The notes beneath the pieces were generated by a model. The model was given only the letters and a program-made list of their open reading frames with translations, did not search any database and was not told the origin of the DNA. A DNA stretch of 47,782 nucleotides, from the NCBI GenBank assembly GCA_036806345.1, contig DAIROT010000011.1:1-47782 (forward strand). Direction: 5' to 3'. Position numbers and translations under genes: made by a program. Source of the stretch: QHCF01 sp003244275 (lineage in GTDB: Bacteria > Actinomycetota > Acidimicrobiia > Acidimicrobiales > QHCF01). Shown one piece after another: positions 31,146 through 39,771 of this stretch; within the stretch, counting starts at the first letter, position 1, and the number at the start of each line of letters is the position of its first letter.

Positions 31146-32552
31146 CTAGATCCTCCCGCCCCGGGTCATGATGGCGACGTCGAGGATGGCGTCCGCCTCG
31201 GCTTGCGACAACAGGCCCATCTCCACCACAACCGTGCCAAGGTCGAGGCCTTGGGCCAGGGAGCTGGCCACCACCTCGGCGGCCGCCTCGTAGCCGATGT
31301 GGGGACTGAGGGCGGTAACGATCGAAGGCGAGGACAGGGCATAGCTGCGACACTGCTCCGCATCGGCCTCCAGGCCAGCGACACAACGATCAGCCAGCGC
31401 CCGGCCGGCGGCCGACAGCAGGGCGATCGACTCGAGCAGGTTGTGGGCCATCACCGGCATCATGACGTTGAGCTCCAGGGTGCCCGCGGCTCCGCCAAAG
31501 GCCACGGCGGCGTCATTGCCCACCACCTGGGCCACCACCTGACAGACGGCCTCGGGCACCACCGGGTTGACCTTGCCCGGCATCATCGACGACCCAGGCT
31601 GCATGGAGGGGAGGCGGATCTCGCCCAGCCCACAACGGGGCCCGCTGGCCATCCAGCGCAGATCGTTTGCCATCTTGTACAGAGACACGGCAACCGTACG
31701 GGCCATACCCGATGCCTCCACCAGCGCATCGCGGCCCCCTTGGGCTTCGAAATGGTTCCTCGCCTCGGTGAGGGGCAGCCGCAGCTCCTCAGCCAGGCGG
31801 GAGATGACTCGGGGAGCGAACTCCGGGAGGGCATTGAGGCCGGTCCCCACCGCGGTGCCGCCCAGCGGCAGCTCGGCCACTCGGGAAAGACAGGCCTGGA
31901 GTCGCTCGACTCCGAGGCGTACGGCCGCCGCGTAGCCGCCCAGCTCCTGACCCAGGGTCACTGGGGTGGCGTCCATCAGATGGGTCCGGCCCGCCTTCAC
32001 CACCTGAGCGGTAGCCAGGGCCTTGGCCTCCAGGATCTTCGCCAGGTGCTCCAGGGCGGGGATCAGGTCGGTAACGATCTGGCGGGTGACGGCCAGGTGG
32101 ATCGCCGATGGAAAGACATCGTTGGAGGACTGCGAGGCGTTGGGCTCCTCGTTGGCGAGGACGGTGCGTCCCAGACGCTCGCTGGCCAGGTTGGCCAGCA
32201 CCTCGTTCATGTTCATGTTGGAGGAGGTCCCGGAGCCGGTCTGGAAGACGTCGACGGGGAAGTGCTCATCCCATCGCCCGTCGGCCACTTCGGCAGCGAC
32301 CTGACTCAGGGCATCCGCCACATCCGAATCGATGACGCCGAGGCTGGCATTGACGGAGGCAGCCACTCCCTTGATGGCCGCCAGAGCGAAGATGAGGACT
32401 CGGTCGAGCCGTAGGCCGGAGATCGGGAAGTTCTCCACTGCCCTTTGGGTCTGAGCCCCCCAACGGGCTGCCGCGGGTACCCGAACCTGGCCCATGGAGT
32501 CCCGCTCCATTCGAGTGGTTCCCTCGTTTCCAGCCTTCAGCTCGTCACCCAC
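31146..32552 (-). CDS. fumC: Fumarate hydratase class II (fumarase C)
   Basis: 468 residues. Signature GSSMMPGKVNPVVPEAVCQV and the conserved FQTGSGTSSNMNMNEVLANLA, NEEPNASQSSNDVFPSAIH, GRTHLMDATPVTLGQE, GGTAVGTGLN blocks are present. Converts fumarate and malate in the TCA cycle as a homotetramer. GTG 32552 lies six bases after TAGATT; an internal ATG (MERDSMGQVRVPAAARWG) is where many homologues begin. Confidence 0.96.
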   Translation of the reverse strand: MGDELKAGNEGTTRMERDSMGQVRVPAAARWGAQTQRAVENFPISGLRLDRVLIFALAAIKGVAASVNASLGVIDSDVADALSQVAAEVADGRWDEHFPVDVFQTGSGTSSNMNMNEVLANLASERLGRTVLANEEPNASQSSNDVFPSAIHLAVTRQIVTDLIPALEHLAKILEAKALATAQVVKAGRTHLMDATPVTLGQELGGYAAAVRLGVERLQACLSRVAELPLGGTAVGTGLNALPEFAPRVISRLAEELRLPLTEARNHFEAQGGRDALVEASGMARTVAVSLYKMANDLRWMASGPRCGLGEIRLPSMQPGSSMMPGKVNPVVPEAVCQVVAQVVGNDAAVAFGGAAGTLELNVMMPVMAHNLLESIALLSAAGRALADRCVAGLEADAEQCRSYALSSPSIVTALSPHIGYEAAAEVVASSLAQGLDLGTVVVEMGLLSQAEADAILDVAIMTRGGRI

Positions 32553-32558
32553 CAAAGG

Positions 32559-32564
32559 AATCTA
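32559..32564 (-). promoter_or_regulatory. -10 box of fumC
   Basis: TAGATT, six bases before GTG 32552. A plus-strand TAGTTT (32599-32604) precedes the NlpC/P60 gene by 11 bases, so both divergent promoters lie within about 50 bp. Confidence 0.5.
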
Positions 32565-32615
32565 CTGGCAAACCTTGCGCCCAGTGACTCCTATGGGCTA
32601 GTTTGCGATCCCGTT

Positions 32616-34040
32616 GTGACCACTTCCCCGCTAGTCCCCGGCCGCGCCACGCTGATCCACCGGTCTCAGTCCTCGCACCGGCGAAGTACCTACCGGGTGA
32701 GCCTGCTCACCGTACTGGCTGCTGGCCTGTCATATTATCCACTGGTCCTAACGGCTAAACCCGCGGCAGCAGCCACCATCGGCGGTGAACAGGCACTAGC
32801 TGCTCACCTGGCGGCCCAGATCGATGCCCAGGGCAATCGGATGAGCCTCCTGGCTGAGCAGTACGACCAGGCCACCATCAAGGCCAACCAGGTCAACGGG
32901 CAGCTGACCCAGGCCCAGAAGACCTTGGCCCAGACCCGGGACAAGGTGAACAAGATTCAGGTGGAGCTTCGCCACCAGGCGGTAGCTGCCTACGTCCAAG
33001 ACGGTTCCGCCTCCCAGATCCAGGCCCTGCTCCAGAGCAACCAGTCAGACGTGACCCTAAAGCAGCACTACCTGGTCACCGCAGCGGGGGACGAGCAGAG
33101 CACAGTCGACAGCCTGAACCTGGCCCGCCAGGCCCTGAATGCCAAGAAGGCGGCCCTGAGCAACGTCAAGGTGGCCGCCGACAAGGCGGTGGCGACGGTA
33201 TCCGGGGCACAACACTCAGCAGCCAGCGAGGCGGCCCAGGAACGGACAACCCTCTCCCAGGTCAAGGGCACTCTGGCCACCATGGTGGCGCAGGCGCAGG
33301 CTCAGCAGGAGGCGGCCCAGGCTCAACGGGTACAGACCGCCCTGGCCGCCCAGGCAGCCCACGCGGCAACCGTGCAGGCGACCCAGAGCTCGGCAGCGTC
33401 CTCCCCGACCAGTGGCACCAAGAGCAGCGCCGGCAACACCAGCGCCGGCAACACCAGCGCCGGCACCCAGAGCAACAGCGCGGCCAGCAACTCCAACACC
33501 CCCACTGGCACCAGTACCACCAGTGGTGCCAGCAAGACCTCCGCGACCAGTAATCCGGCCAGCAATCCGGTCGGCAAGGCGGTGCAAGGGGTGACCAAGA
33601 CCGTGACCAGGGCGCTGCCCAGCGTGGGCGTTGGCCTGATCGGGCCTCGTGCCAACGTCGGGACGACTTCGGCGCCGGCCCCCTCAGCCGCGGGCGGAGC
33701 GGGGACGGCCATCGCCTGGGCTCAGCGGGAGATTGGTAAACCCTATGTTTGGGCAGGGGCGGGCCCAGACGTCTTCGACTGCTCGGGCCTCATAATGTAT
33801 GTCTGGGGCAAGGCGGGGGTTTCCCTGCCGCATTCAGCCCAAGGTCAGTACAACGCCACCGCCCACGTCCCAATCAGTGCCCTCCAGCCGGGCGACCTGG
33901 TCTTCTACGACAGCCCGGTGATTGGTCACGTGGGGATCTACGTGGGCGGCGGTCAGATGATCGTGGCCGACCATACCGGGACGAATATCCGCTATGCCTC
34001 GATCTTCCGCCCCGGCATCATCGGAGGTGGTCGTCCCTAA
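32616..34040 (+). CDS. Secreted NlpC/P60 peptidoglycan hydrolase
   Basis: 474 residues from GTG 32616. Signal peptide: basic RRSTYR, hydrophobic VSLLTVLAAGLSYYPLVL, then AKPAAAA. Residues about 55-260 are an Ala/Gln-rich coiled coil, then a Ser/Thr/Asn-rich linker with SAGNTSAGNTSAG repeats. The C-terminal NlpC/P60 domain has Cys about 389 in FDCSGLIMYVWGKAG, His about 438 in GHVGIYVGGG and a third polar residue in the VADHTGT region. Similar to RipA/PcsB-type endopeptidases that cut the stem peptide during cell separation. Confidence 0.94.
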   Translation: MTTSPLVPGRATLIHRSQSSHRRSTYRVSLLTVLAAGLSYYPLVLTAKPAAAATIGGEQALAAHLAAQIDAQGNRMSLLAEQYDQATIKANQVNGQLTQAQKTLAQTRDKVNKIQVELRHQAVAAYVQDGSASQIQALLQSNQSDVTLKQHYLVTAAGDEQSTVDSLNLARQALNAKKAALSNVKVAADKAVATVSGAQHSAASEAAQERTTLSQVKGTLATMVAQAQAQQEAAQAQRVQTALAAQAAHAATVQATQSSAASSPTSGTKSSAGNTSAGNTSAGTQSNSAASNSNTPTGTSTTSGASKTSATSNPASNPVGKAVQGVTKTVTRALPSVGVGLIGPRANVGTTSAPAPSAAGGAGTAIAWAQREIGKPYVWAGAGPDVFDCSGLIMYVWGKAGVSLPHSAQGQYNATAHVPISALQPGDLVFYDSPVIGHVGIYVGGGQMIVADHTGTNIRYASIFRPGIIGGGRP

Positions 34041-34112
34041 GTGACAGCCCCCTGTGCGCTCATGGTTCAACTGCGCTTGGTCGGGTAGGCCTGCCGGGAA
34101 GGGGGAGGAGGT

Positions 34113-34544
34113 ATGCCCAAGGCCAAGCCATCGGGCGACGCCAAGCCCTCAGAGCTGCCCTCCACACTCAAGAAGTCACCGGCCAAGGCCCAACGAACCT
34201 GGGCCAAGACCTACGACTCGGCGGCCGACGAGTACGGGGATGCAGAGCGGGCGGCCCGGACTGCCTACGGCTCCCTCAAGCACAGCTTCGAGAAGGTGGG
34301 CGACCACTGGGAGCCCAAGGAGTCCCCGGGCCCGTCAGACGAGCAGTCGGAGAAGGGCGGAGCCGGCGAGAGCCGGCAGTACGCGTCGGCCGAGGGGACC
34401 GACGCCAATGCCTCCAAGGGCCACCTTGAAGACGTGGCCAGACGCCTGAAAATCTCCGGACGGTCCAAGATGAACAAGAGCCAGCTGGTGGATGCCATCA
34501 AGAAGGCCAACCGTCGGGAGACGGCCCGCTCTCGGGAGCACTAG
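34113..34544 (+). CDS. ChaB-domain protein with C-terminal Rho-N/SAP-like segment
   Basis: 143 residues. ELPSTLKKSPAKAQRTWAKTYDSAADEYGDAERAARTAYGSLKHSFEKVGDHWEPK is a ChaB domain. After an acidic, Gly/Ser-rich linker the end, GHLEDVARRLKISGRSKMNKSQLVDAIKKANRR, looks like the Rho N-terminal/SAP-like helical fold that binds nucleic acid. GGGGGAGG lies before the ATG. Function of actinobacterial ChaB proteins is unknown. Confidence 0.85.
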   Translation: MPKAKPSGDAKPSELPSTLKKSPAKAQRTWAKTYDSAADEYGDAERAARTAYGSLKHSFEKVGDHWEPKESPGPSDEQSEKGGAGESRQYASAEGTDANASKGHLEDVARRLKISGRSKMNKSQLVDAIKKANRRETARSREH

Positions 34545-34587
34545 CCACCGAGTCACCCCCAGAGCCCTCAAGTCGAAGGATACAACC

Positions 34588-35556
34588 ATGCGTGCGGCGA
34601 TCGTCGAAGACGGGAAGGTCATCGTGGGCGAACGGCCTGATCCCGCGCCCGGCGTGGGCCAGGTGCTGGTAAAGGTCATGGCCGCGGGGCTCAACGCCGC
34701 CGACCTGCTCCAGCGACAGGGGAAGTACCCAGCTCCACCAGGAAGCCCTCCTGACATTCCGGGACTGGAGCTGGCCGGCGAGGTCATAGAGACCGGACCT
34801 GACGCTCGGCGCTTCGACGTGGGCGACAGGATCATGGCCATTGTGGGTGGGGGGGCACAGGCAGAGCTGGTCATCTTGCACGAGCGCCTGGCCATGCCGG
34901 TGCCCGAGGGGATTGACTGGGCCACGGCCGGCGCCTTCCCGGAGGCGTTCACCACCGCCCATGACGCACTGTTCAGCCAGTGCCACCTGACCCTGGGGGA
35001 ACGGCTCCTCGTTCAGGGGGCGGCGGGTGGGGTGGGGACGGCCGCCGTCCAGTTGGCGGCGGCCGTCGGCGCCCGGGTGACGGGAACGGTGCGCCGGGCG
35101 GAGCACCGCCAAGCCGTTGCCGATCTGGGCGCCGAGGCGGTGTTGGCCCCAGAGCAGGTGGCCAGCCCTGCCAGCCAGGACGGCCCTGGGCCGTTCGACG
35201 TGATCCTGGAGCTGGTCGGAGGGCCGAATCTGGCCACCGATCTCGAGTTGCTGGGCCCGGGCGGGCGCATTGCCGTCATCGGGGTGGGGGCGGGGAGCCG
35301 GGCTGAGTTGAACCTGTCGGCGCTGATGTCCAAGCGGGCACGTATCTGTGGCTCAACCCTCAGGGGCCGGCCCCTCGAGGCCAAGGCCGACGCAGCCAGA
35401 CTGATGGAGGCTCACGTGCTGCCGGCCTTGGGCGCCGGCCGGGTACGAGTACCCATCTGCGCCACCTGCGGTCTGGAGGACATAGCGGCTGGCTATGACC
35501 GCTTCGCCGCCGGTGGCAAGCTGGGCAAGGTGGTGGTGACCATCGACCGTCCATGA
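34588..35556 (+). CDS. Quinone oxidoreductase-like MDR protein
   Basis: 322 residues from ATG 34588 (AAGGA seven bases before). Zinc-free medium-chain reductase: MRAAIVEDGKVIVGERPDPAPGVGQVLVKVMAAGLNAADLLQRQGKYP, GLELAGEVIETG, then the NADPH site LLVQGAAGGVGTAAVQLA, and STLRGRPLEAKADAAR near the end, as in the PIG3/QorA group. Likely reduces quinones or enals with NADPH. ATGA overlap with the next gene. Confidence 0.92.
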   Translation: MRAAIVEDGKVIVGERPDPAPGVGQVLVKVMAAGLNAADLLQRQGKYPAPPGSPPDIPGLELAGEVIETGPDARRFDVGDRIMAIVGGGAQAELVILHERLAMPVPEGIDWATAGAFPEAFTTAHDALFSQCHLTLGERLLVQGAAGGVGTAAVQLAAAVGARVTGTVRRAEHRQAVADLGAEAVLAPEQVASPASQDGPGPFDVILELVGGPNLATDLELLGPGGRIAVIGVGAGSRAELNLSALMSKRARICGSTLRGRPLEAKADAARLMEAHVLPALGAGRVRVPICATCGLEDIAAGYDRFAAGGKLGKVVVTIDRP

Positions 35557-36521
35557 TCCGTCGGTCCGCCCTCCGGGCGGCGGTCCTGGCCGCCACCGTG
35601 GCGCTGGGCGCCTGCGGTTCGGCCAGTACCGCTGGTCAGGGCCATCCTGGCGCTGCCGGCCGGCCACCGAAGGCCAGCTCGCTGCCTGCTCCGGGTCCTA
35701 GTGGGACGACCCAGCCGGGGTCCTCCATCGCCCACGTAATGGTGGTGGTGCTGGAGAATCACGAGGTCTCAGACATCATCGGCAACTCAGATGCTCCCGA
35801 GCTCAACTCGCTGGCCTCTCGTTACGGCCAGGCCACCCAGGCCTACGGGACCAGCCACCCGAGCCTGCCCAACTACCTGGAGCTGTTGGCCGGCTCCACC
35901 TTTGGAATAACGTCGGACTGCACCAGCTGCTCGGTAGAGGGGCCGACCCTGGTCGACCAGCTGGACGCCCGGGGCATCGGTTGGCGGGCCTACATGGAGG
36001 GCATGTCCAAGCCCTGCGACCAGGCGCCCAGTACCGACACCGACTATGCCAAGAAGCACGATCCGTTCCTCTACGTACGCCACCTGGTAAGCGATCCGGC
36101 CACCTGCCAACGGGTGGTGCCGGGAGATCGCCTGGGCGGCGACCTGGCGTCAGGCCCGGCGCCACCGTTTCTCTGGTACACGCCCAACCTGTGTCACGAC
36201 GGCCACGACTGCTCGACCGCCACCATGGACCACTGGGTAGCCGGGTTCATCCCGTCGGTCCTGTCCTCGCTGTGGTACGCCCAGGGGGGCGTCATCGTGA
36301 TCACCTTCGACGAAGGCTCCTCGGACGCCGGCTGTTGCCGCATTGCTCACGGGGGAAGGATCGCCACGATCGTGATATCGACCCACACCGGCCCAGGCGC
36401 CCGCCTCACCGCTCCGGTCGACCAGGCCGGGATCCTCGGCACCATCGAGGATCTGTTCGGCGTCGGCCGCTTGGGTGACGCCGCCTGCGCCTGCGCCGGG
36501 AACCTGCACTCGCTGCTCTAG
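35553..36521 (+). CDS. Secreted lipoprotein phosphoesterase (alkaline phosphatase fold)
   Basis: 322 residues. A lipoprotein signal ends in the lipobox L18-G-A-C21. The catalytic part begins HVMVVVLENHEVSDIIGNSDAPELNSLASRYGQ with the metal-binding Glu/Asn, GTSHPSLPNYLELLAGSTFGITSDC, WRAYMEGM, PNLCHDGHDCS, and VIVITFDEGSSDAG near the end. This is the phosphoesterase family of acid phosphatases and phospholipase C-like enzymes. Translationally coupled to the oxidoreductase by ATGA. Confidence 0.9.
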   Translation: MIRRSALRAAVLAATVALGACGSASTAGQGHPGAAGRPPKASSLPAPGPSGTTQPGSSIAHVMVVVLENHEVSDIIGNSDAPELNSLASRYGQATQAYGTSHPSLPNYLELLAGSTFGITSDCTSCSVEGPTLVDQLDARGIGWRAYMEGMSKPCDQAPSTDTDYAKKHDPFLYVRHLVSDPATCQRVVPGDRLGGDLASGPAPPFLWYTPNLCHDGHDCSTATMDHWVAGFIPSVLSSLWYAQGGVIVITFDEGSSDAGCCRIAHGGRIATIVISTHTGPGARLTAPVDQAGILGTIEDLFGVGRLGDAACACAGNLHSLL

Positions 36522-36585
36522 TCATCATCGGCCGGACGCCTCCTGTTCGTATACTGAAACGACAGCCAACTCGAGTGAGGCCAGA

Positions 36586-37452
36586 TTGAAGCCCATCCCC
36601 GTCGTGTTTCACCTAGGTCCTCTGCAGATCCACACCTACGGCATCGGCCTGGCTCTGACCTTCTGGTTCGGCTACCAGTACTTCGTCAGGCGCTGCGCAT
36701 CCAAGGGGGAACCGACCGAATGGGTGGCCGGCGCCTTCCTGTGGATAGTGGTGGCCTCCATCGTCGGGGCCCGGGTGGTGAGCGTGGTGGCCAACCTTCA
36801 CTACTACGCCCACAACCCGGGTGACATCCTGGCGGTGTGGCACGGAGGCCTTTCCTCCTTCGGTGGTCTGGCATTTGGCATCCCCACCGGGCTGTTCCTG
36901 GCCCATCGCCGCTGCCCTGAGCTGGGAGTGGCCCGAGGCCTGGACCTGGCGGCCCCAGTCCTGATGGCCGCCTGGGGGGTCGGGCGGCTGCTCGGCCCAC
37001 AGCTCATGATCGACGGAGGAGGCCACCCCACCCATGCCTGGTACGGCATGGCCTACGCCGGCCAGGTGGGTGACCGCATCCCGGTACCGCTGTTCCAGTC
37101 AGCCGAGAGCTTTGGCGTTTGCCTGGTCCTGTTGGCCCTGGAGCGGCGGGTTCGCAATGCTCCTCCAGGCTTCTTGTTCGCCGGGTTGGCTGCCTTGTGG
37201 GGGGTGACGCGGTTCTTCGACGAGTACTTCTGGCTGGCCGTGCCTCGGCTGTGGGACGCGGTGGAGGCCTTCTCGCTGCTCCTGTCGGCCGTTGGCTTCG
37301 CCGTCATGGCCATCATGTGGTTACGCCACCGCCGGCTCGGGGCCTCCGCTCTGGAGAAGACGGGCGGCCCGGCCGAGCCAGCCCTCTCTCGGATGAGCAC
37401 CGGCCAGAGCCAGCCACCGGTTGGTGGCGACGGAGTGCCGGCCCCGGTCTAA
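36586..37452 (+). CDS. Prolipoprotein diacylglyceryl transferase-like protein (divergent Lgt)
   Basis: 288 residues from TTG 36586, preceded by GAGG and by TATACT (36550-36555). Seven hydrophobic segments and Lgt landmarks: PLQIHTYGIGLALTFWFGY, VVSVVANLHYY, AVWHGGLSSFGGLAFG, GVGRLLGPQLMIDGGGHPTHAWYG, ESFGVCLVLLALE, and WGVTRFFDEYFW. Two arginines equivalent to the essential ones (GR and RFxxE) seem retained, but the usual GRxxNxxxxExxG motif reads GRLLGPQLMIDGG, lacking the conserved Asn and Glu. It may be a specialised or paralogous Lgt. The preceding gene encodes a lipoprotein. Confidence 0.85.
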   Translation: MKPIPVVFHLGPLQIHTYGIGLALTFWFGYQYFVRRCASKGEPTEWVAGAFLWIVVASIVGARVVSVVANLHYYAHNPGDILAVWHGGLSSFGGLAFGIPTGLFLAHRRCPELGVARGLDLAAPVLMAAWGVGRLLGPQLMIDGGGHPTHAWYGMAYAGQVGDRIPVPLFQSAESFGVCLVLLALERRVRNAPPGFLFAGLAALWGVTRFFDEYFWLAVPRLWDAVEAFSLLLSAVGFAVMAIMWLRHRRLGASALEKTGGPAEPALSRMSTGQSQPPVGGDGVPAPV

Positions 37453-37494
37453 CCGACTGGAGTGGCCGCGACTGAGGGGAAGGGACTGAGGGTA

Positions 37495-38880
37495 GTGTCG
37501 ACCGACAGTACGGCCCTGCTCACCGATCGTTACGAACTGACCATGGCCGACGCCGCGGTGCGCTCGGGCGTGGGCGGGCGTAGGGCGGTGTTCGAGGTGT
37601 TCGCCCGACGGCTGCCGGCCGGGCGCCGGTATGGGGTGGTCGCCGGCCTGGGCCGATTGGTGGAGGCAATCGAGGCCTTCCGCTTCGGCTCGGCAGAGCT
37701 GGAGGCCCTGGACGCCGCGGGCGTCGTCGACGCCGAGGGCGTGGCCCGCCTGAATGGTTATGCATTCTGCGGCTCGATCGACGGCTACGCCGAGGGGGAG
37801 CTGTACTTCCCGTACTCGCCAGTGCTCACCGTGGAGGCCACCTTCGCCGAGGCCATCGTGCTCGAGACCCTGGTGCTGTCCATCCTCAACCACGACTCGG
37901 CAGTGGCGTCGGCGGCGGCTCGCATGGTGGCGGCCGCCGGCGAGCGCTCAGTGTGGGAGATGGGCAGCCGGCGCACCCATGAGCAGGCGGCTGTGGCTGC
38001 CGCCCGCTCGGCGTGGATCGCCGGCTTTGCGGGAACCTCCAACCTGGAGGCCGGTAGGCGCTACGGCATACCGACCTCCGGCACGGTGGCCCACGCCTTC
38101 GTCATGGCCCATGCCGACGAGCGATCGGCCTTTGCCGCCCAGGTTGCCTCCATGGGACCTGGGACGACCCTGCTGGTCGACACCTACGACATCGCCCAGG
38201 GCATCCGAACCGCGGTGGAGGTGGCCGGGCCCGACCTGGGAGCGATCCGAATCGACTCCGGAGACCTGGCTGCCGAGGCCCGGCGAGCTCGGGCTCAGCT
38301 GGATGCCCTGGGCGCCCATCACACCCGCATCCTGGTGTCGGGCGACCTCGACGAGTTCGCCATCGAGGAGCTGGCCGCCCATCCCATCGACGCCTACGGA
38401 GTGGGGACCAGCCTGGTAGCCGGGTCCGGGGCGCCCACCGCCGACTTCATCTACAAGCTGGTGGCCATCACTGAGGGACCGGACGGAGCGCACCCAGCGG
38501 CCCTTCGGTCGGTGGCCAAGCAGTCGGAGGCCAAGGCCACCCCCGGCGGCCGCAAGGACGCGTGGCGCGTCCTCGACGCCGACGGCCTGGCCATCGAGGA
38601 GCGGGTGATCGTCTCGCCGGAAGCGGGAGAACGGGCCCCGAGCACTGTCTCGGGACCGGCCCGCCTCTCGCGGGGCCTGCAGGTCCCGATCATGCGCAGC
38701 GGTCACAACGTGTACCGGACCACCTTGGAGGAGACCCGATCTCACCACCGGGCGGCCCGGACCGAGCTTGACCCTCTCTCGCTCATGAGTGTGGCCGGGG
38801 CGCCGGTCCTGGACGCCACCCCCACCGAGGCCGACGCTCCGCCACCAACCCTGGACGGATCACCAGGGACGAACCGGTGA
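37495..38880 (+). CDS. pncB: Nicotinate phosphoribosyltransferase
   Basis: 461 residues from GTG 37495 with GAGGG upstream; GTG 37462 is also possible. STALLTDRYELTMADAAVRSGVGGRRAVFEVFARRLPAGRRYGVVAGLG is the diagnostic N-terminus; EMGSRRTHEQAAVAAARSAWIAGFAGTSNLEAGRRYGIPTSGTVAHAFVMAH carries the phosphoribosyl-binding and phosphorylated-His region; IRIDSGDL follows. Makes nicotinate mononucleotide for NAD salvage. A GTGA overlap couples it to a Nudix protein. Confidence 0.95.
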   Translation: MSTDSTALLTDRYELTMADAAVRSGVGGRRAVFEVFARRLPAGRRYGVVAGLGRLVEAIEAFRFGSAELEALDAAGVVDAEGVARLNGYAFCGSIDGYAEGELYFPYSPVLTVEATFAEAIVLETLVLSILNHDSAVASAAARMVAAAGERSVWEMGSRRTHEQAAVAAARSAWIAGFAGTSNLEAGRRYGIPTSGTVAHAFVMAHADERSAFAAQVASMGPGTTLLVDTYDIAQGIRTAVEVAGPDLGAIRIDSGDLAAEARRARAQLDALGAHHTRILVSGDLDEFAIEELAAHPIDAYGVGTSLVAGSGAPTADFIYKLVAITEGPDGAHPAALRSVAKQSEAKATPGGRKDAWRVLDADGLAIEERVIVSPEAGERAPSTVSGPARLSRGLQVPIMRSGHNVYRTTLEETRSHHRAARTELDPLSLMSVAGAPVLDATPTEADAPPPTLDGSPGTNR

Positions 38881-39632
38881 CTGTATCCAAGGCAGGGAGC
38901 GGCGGGCCATCGGTGGCGGTGACCGCCGACATCGTCGTTCTCACCATCCAGTCGGCGCAGCTGGTGGTCATGCTGGTTCAGAGAGCCAACCCGCCCTACC
39001 AGGGCCGTTGGGCCCTGCCGGGCGGCTTCGTGGAGCCCGATGAGAACCTGGAGCAAGCCGCCCTTCGAGAGCTGGTCGAGGAGACCGGCCTGGAGGGGTT
39101 CCCGGGTCATCTCGAGCAGTTGCGGACATACGGCGCTCCCAATCGGGACCCGCGTATGCGGGTCATCAGCGTCGCTCACCTCGGCCTGCTCGCCAACCTT
39201 GGCCTCCCTCGAGGAGGCAGCGACGCAAGTGCCGCTCGATTCCGGCCGGTGGCTGAGCTCCTGGCTCCGGATGGGCAGGCTGCCGGCACTCCAACCCCGG
39301 CTCGGAATGCACCGGCCCTGGCCTTCGACCATGGTGAGATCCTCGCCGACGGAGTCGAGCGGGCCAGAGCCAAGCTCGAGTACAGCCCACTGGCCACTGC
39401 CTTTGTGGAGGAGCCGTTCACCCTGGCCGAGCTCCGCCGCGTCTACGAGGCAGTGTGGGGTACCTCAGTCGATACAGCCGACTTTCGCCGCCAGGCCCTC
39501 TCCGCCGAGGGGTTCGTGACCCCCTTCCCACCGGCGGCCGGGCGCGGCACCGAGGGTGGTCAGCCCGCCGATCTCTACCGGCGCGGACCCGCCAGACTCC
39601 TGCACCCGGCCATGCTACGACCAGCCCGGTAG
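38877..39632 (+). CDS. Nudix hydrolase with C-terminal winged-helix domain (NrtR-like)
   Basis: 251 residues. The Nudix box GGFVEPDENLEQAALRELVEETGL fits GX5EX7REUXEEXGU perfectly, so hydrolase activity is expected. After it, LEYSPLATAFVEEPFTLAELRRVYEAVWGTSVDTADFRRQALSAEGFV is the winged-helix domain of NrtR-type proteins. NrtR is the ADP-ribose-sensing repressor of NAD-salvage genes, often with a degenerate Nudix box. Coupling to pncB supports a role in NAD homeostasis, as an ADP-ribose pyrophosphatase, a regulator, or both. Confidence 0.9.
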   Translation: MTVSKAGSGGPSVAVTADIVVLTIQSAQLVVMLVQRANPPYQGRWALPGGFVEPDENLEQAALRELVEETGLEGFPGHLEQLRTYGAPNRDPRMRVISVAHLGLLANLGLPRGGSDASAARFRPVAELLAPDGQAAGTPTPARNAPALAFDHGEILADGVERARAKLEYSPLATAFVEEPFTLAELRRVYEAVWGTSVDTADFRRQALSAEGFVTPFPPAAGRGTEGGQPADLYRRGPARLLHPAMLRPAR

Positions 39633-39681
39633 CGAGGTCCCCGGCGCGGCGACGAGAGGCGTTAGACGCCCGGTTGGTGGG

Positions 39682-39761
39682 TAAAGTCAAACCAGATCAA
39701 GTGCGACCCGGACGGGTTGTTGCCACCGCCGGGATCGACCAGGAGTGGCGGCAACAAGGAG
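39682..39761 (+). promoter_or_regulatory. Promoter and structured leader of the four-TM protein
   Basis: TAAAGT (39682-39687) is a possible -10. The leader then contains TTGTTGCC (39717-39724) and GGCAACAA (39750-39757), an eight-base inverted repeat whose right arm takes the first two bases of AAGGAG (39756-39761) before ATG 39772. Inside it CCCG-ga-CGGG is a further small stem. Could control translation; no known riboswitch consensus is recognised. Confidence 0.35.
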
Positions 39762-39771
39762 ATGAGGGGAC

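Noticed and set aside
31203..32414. 403-codon plus-strand frame
   Set aside because: Antisense shadow of fumC.
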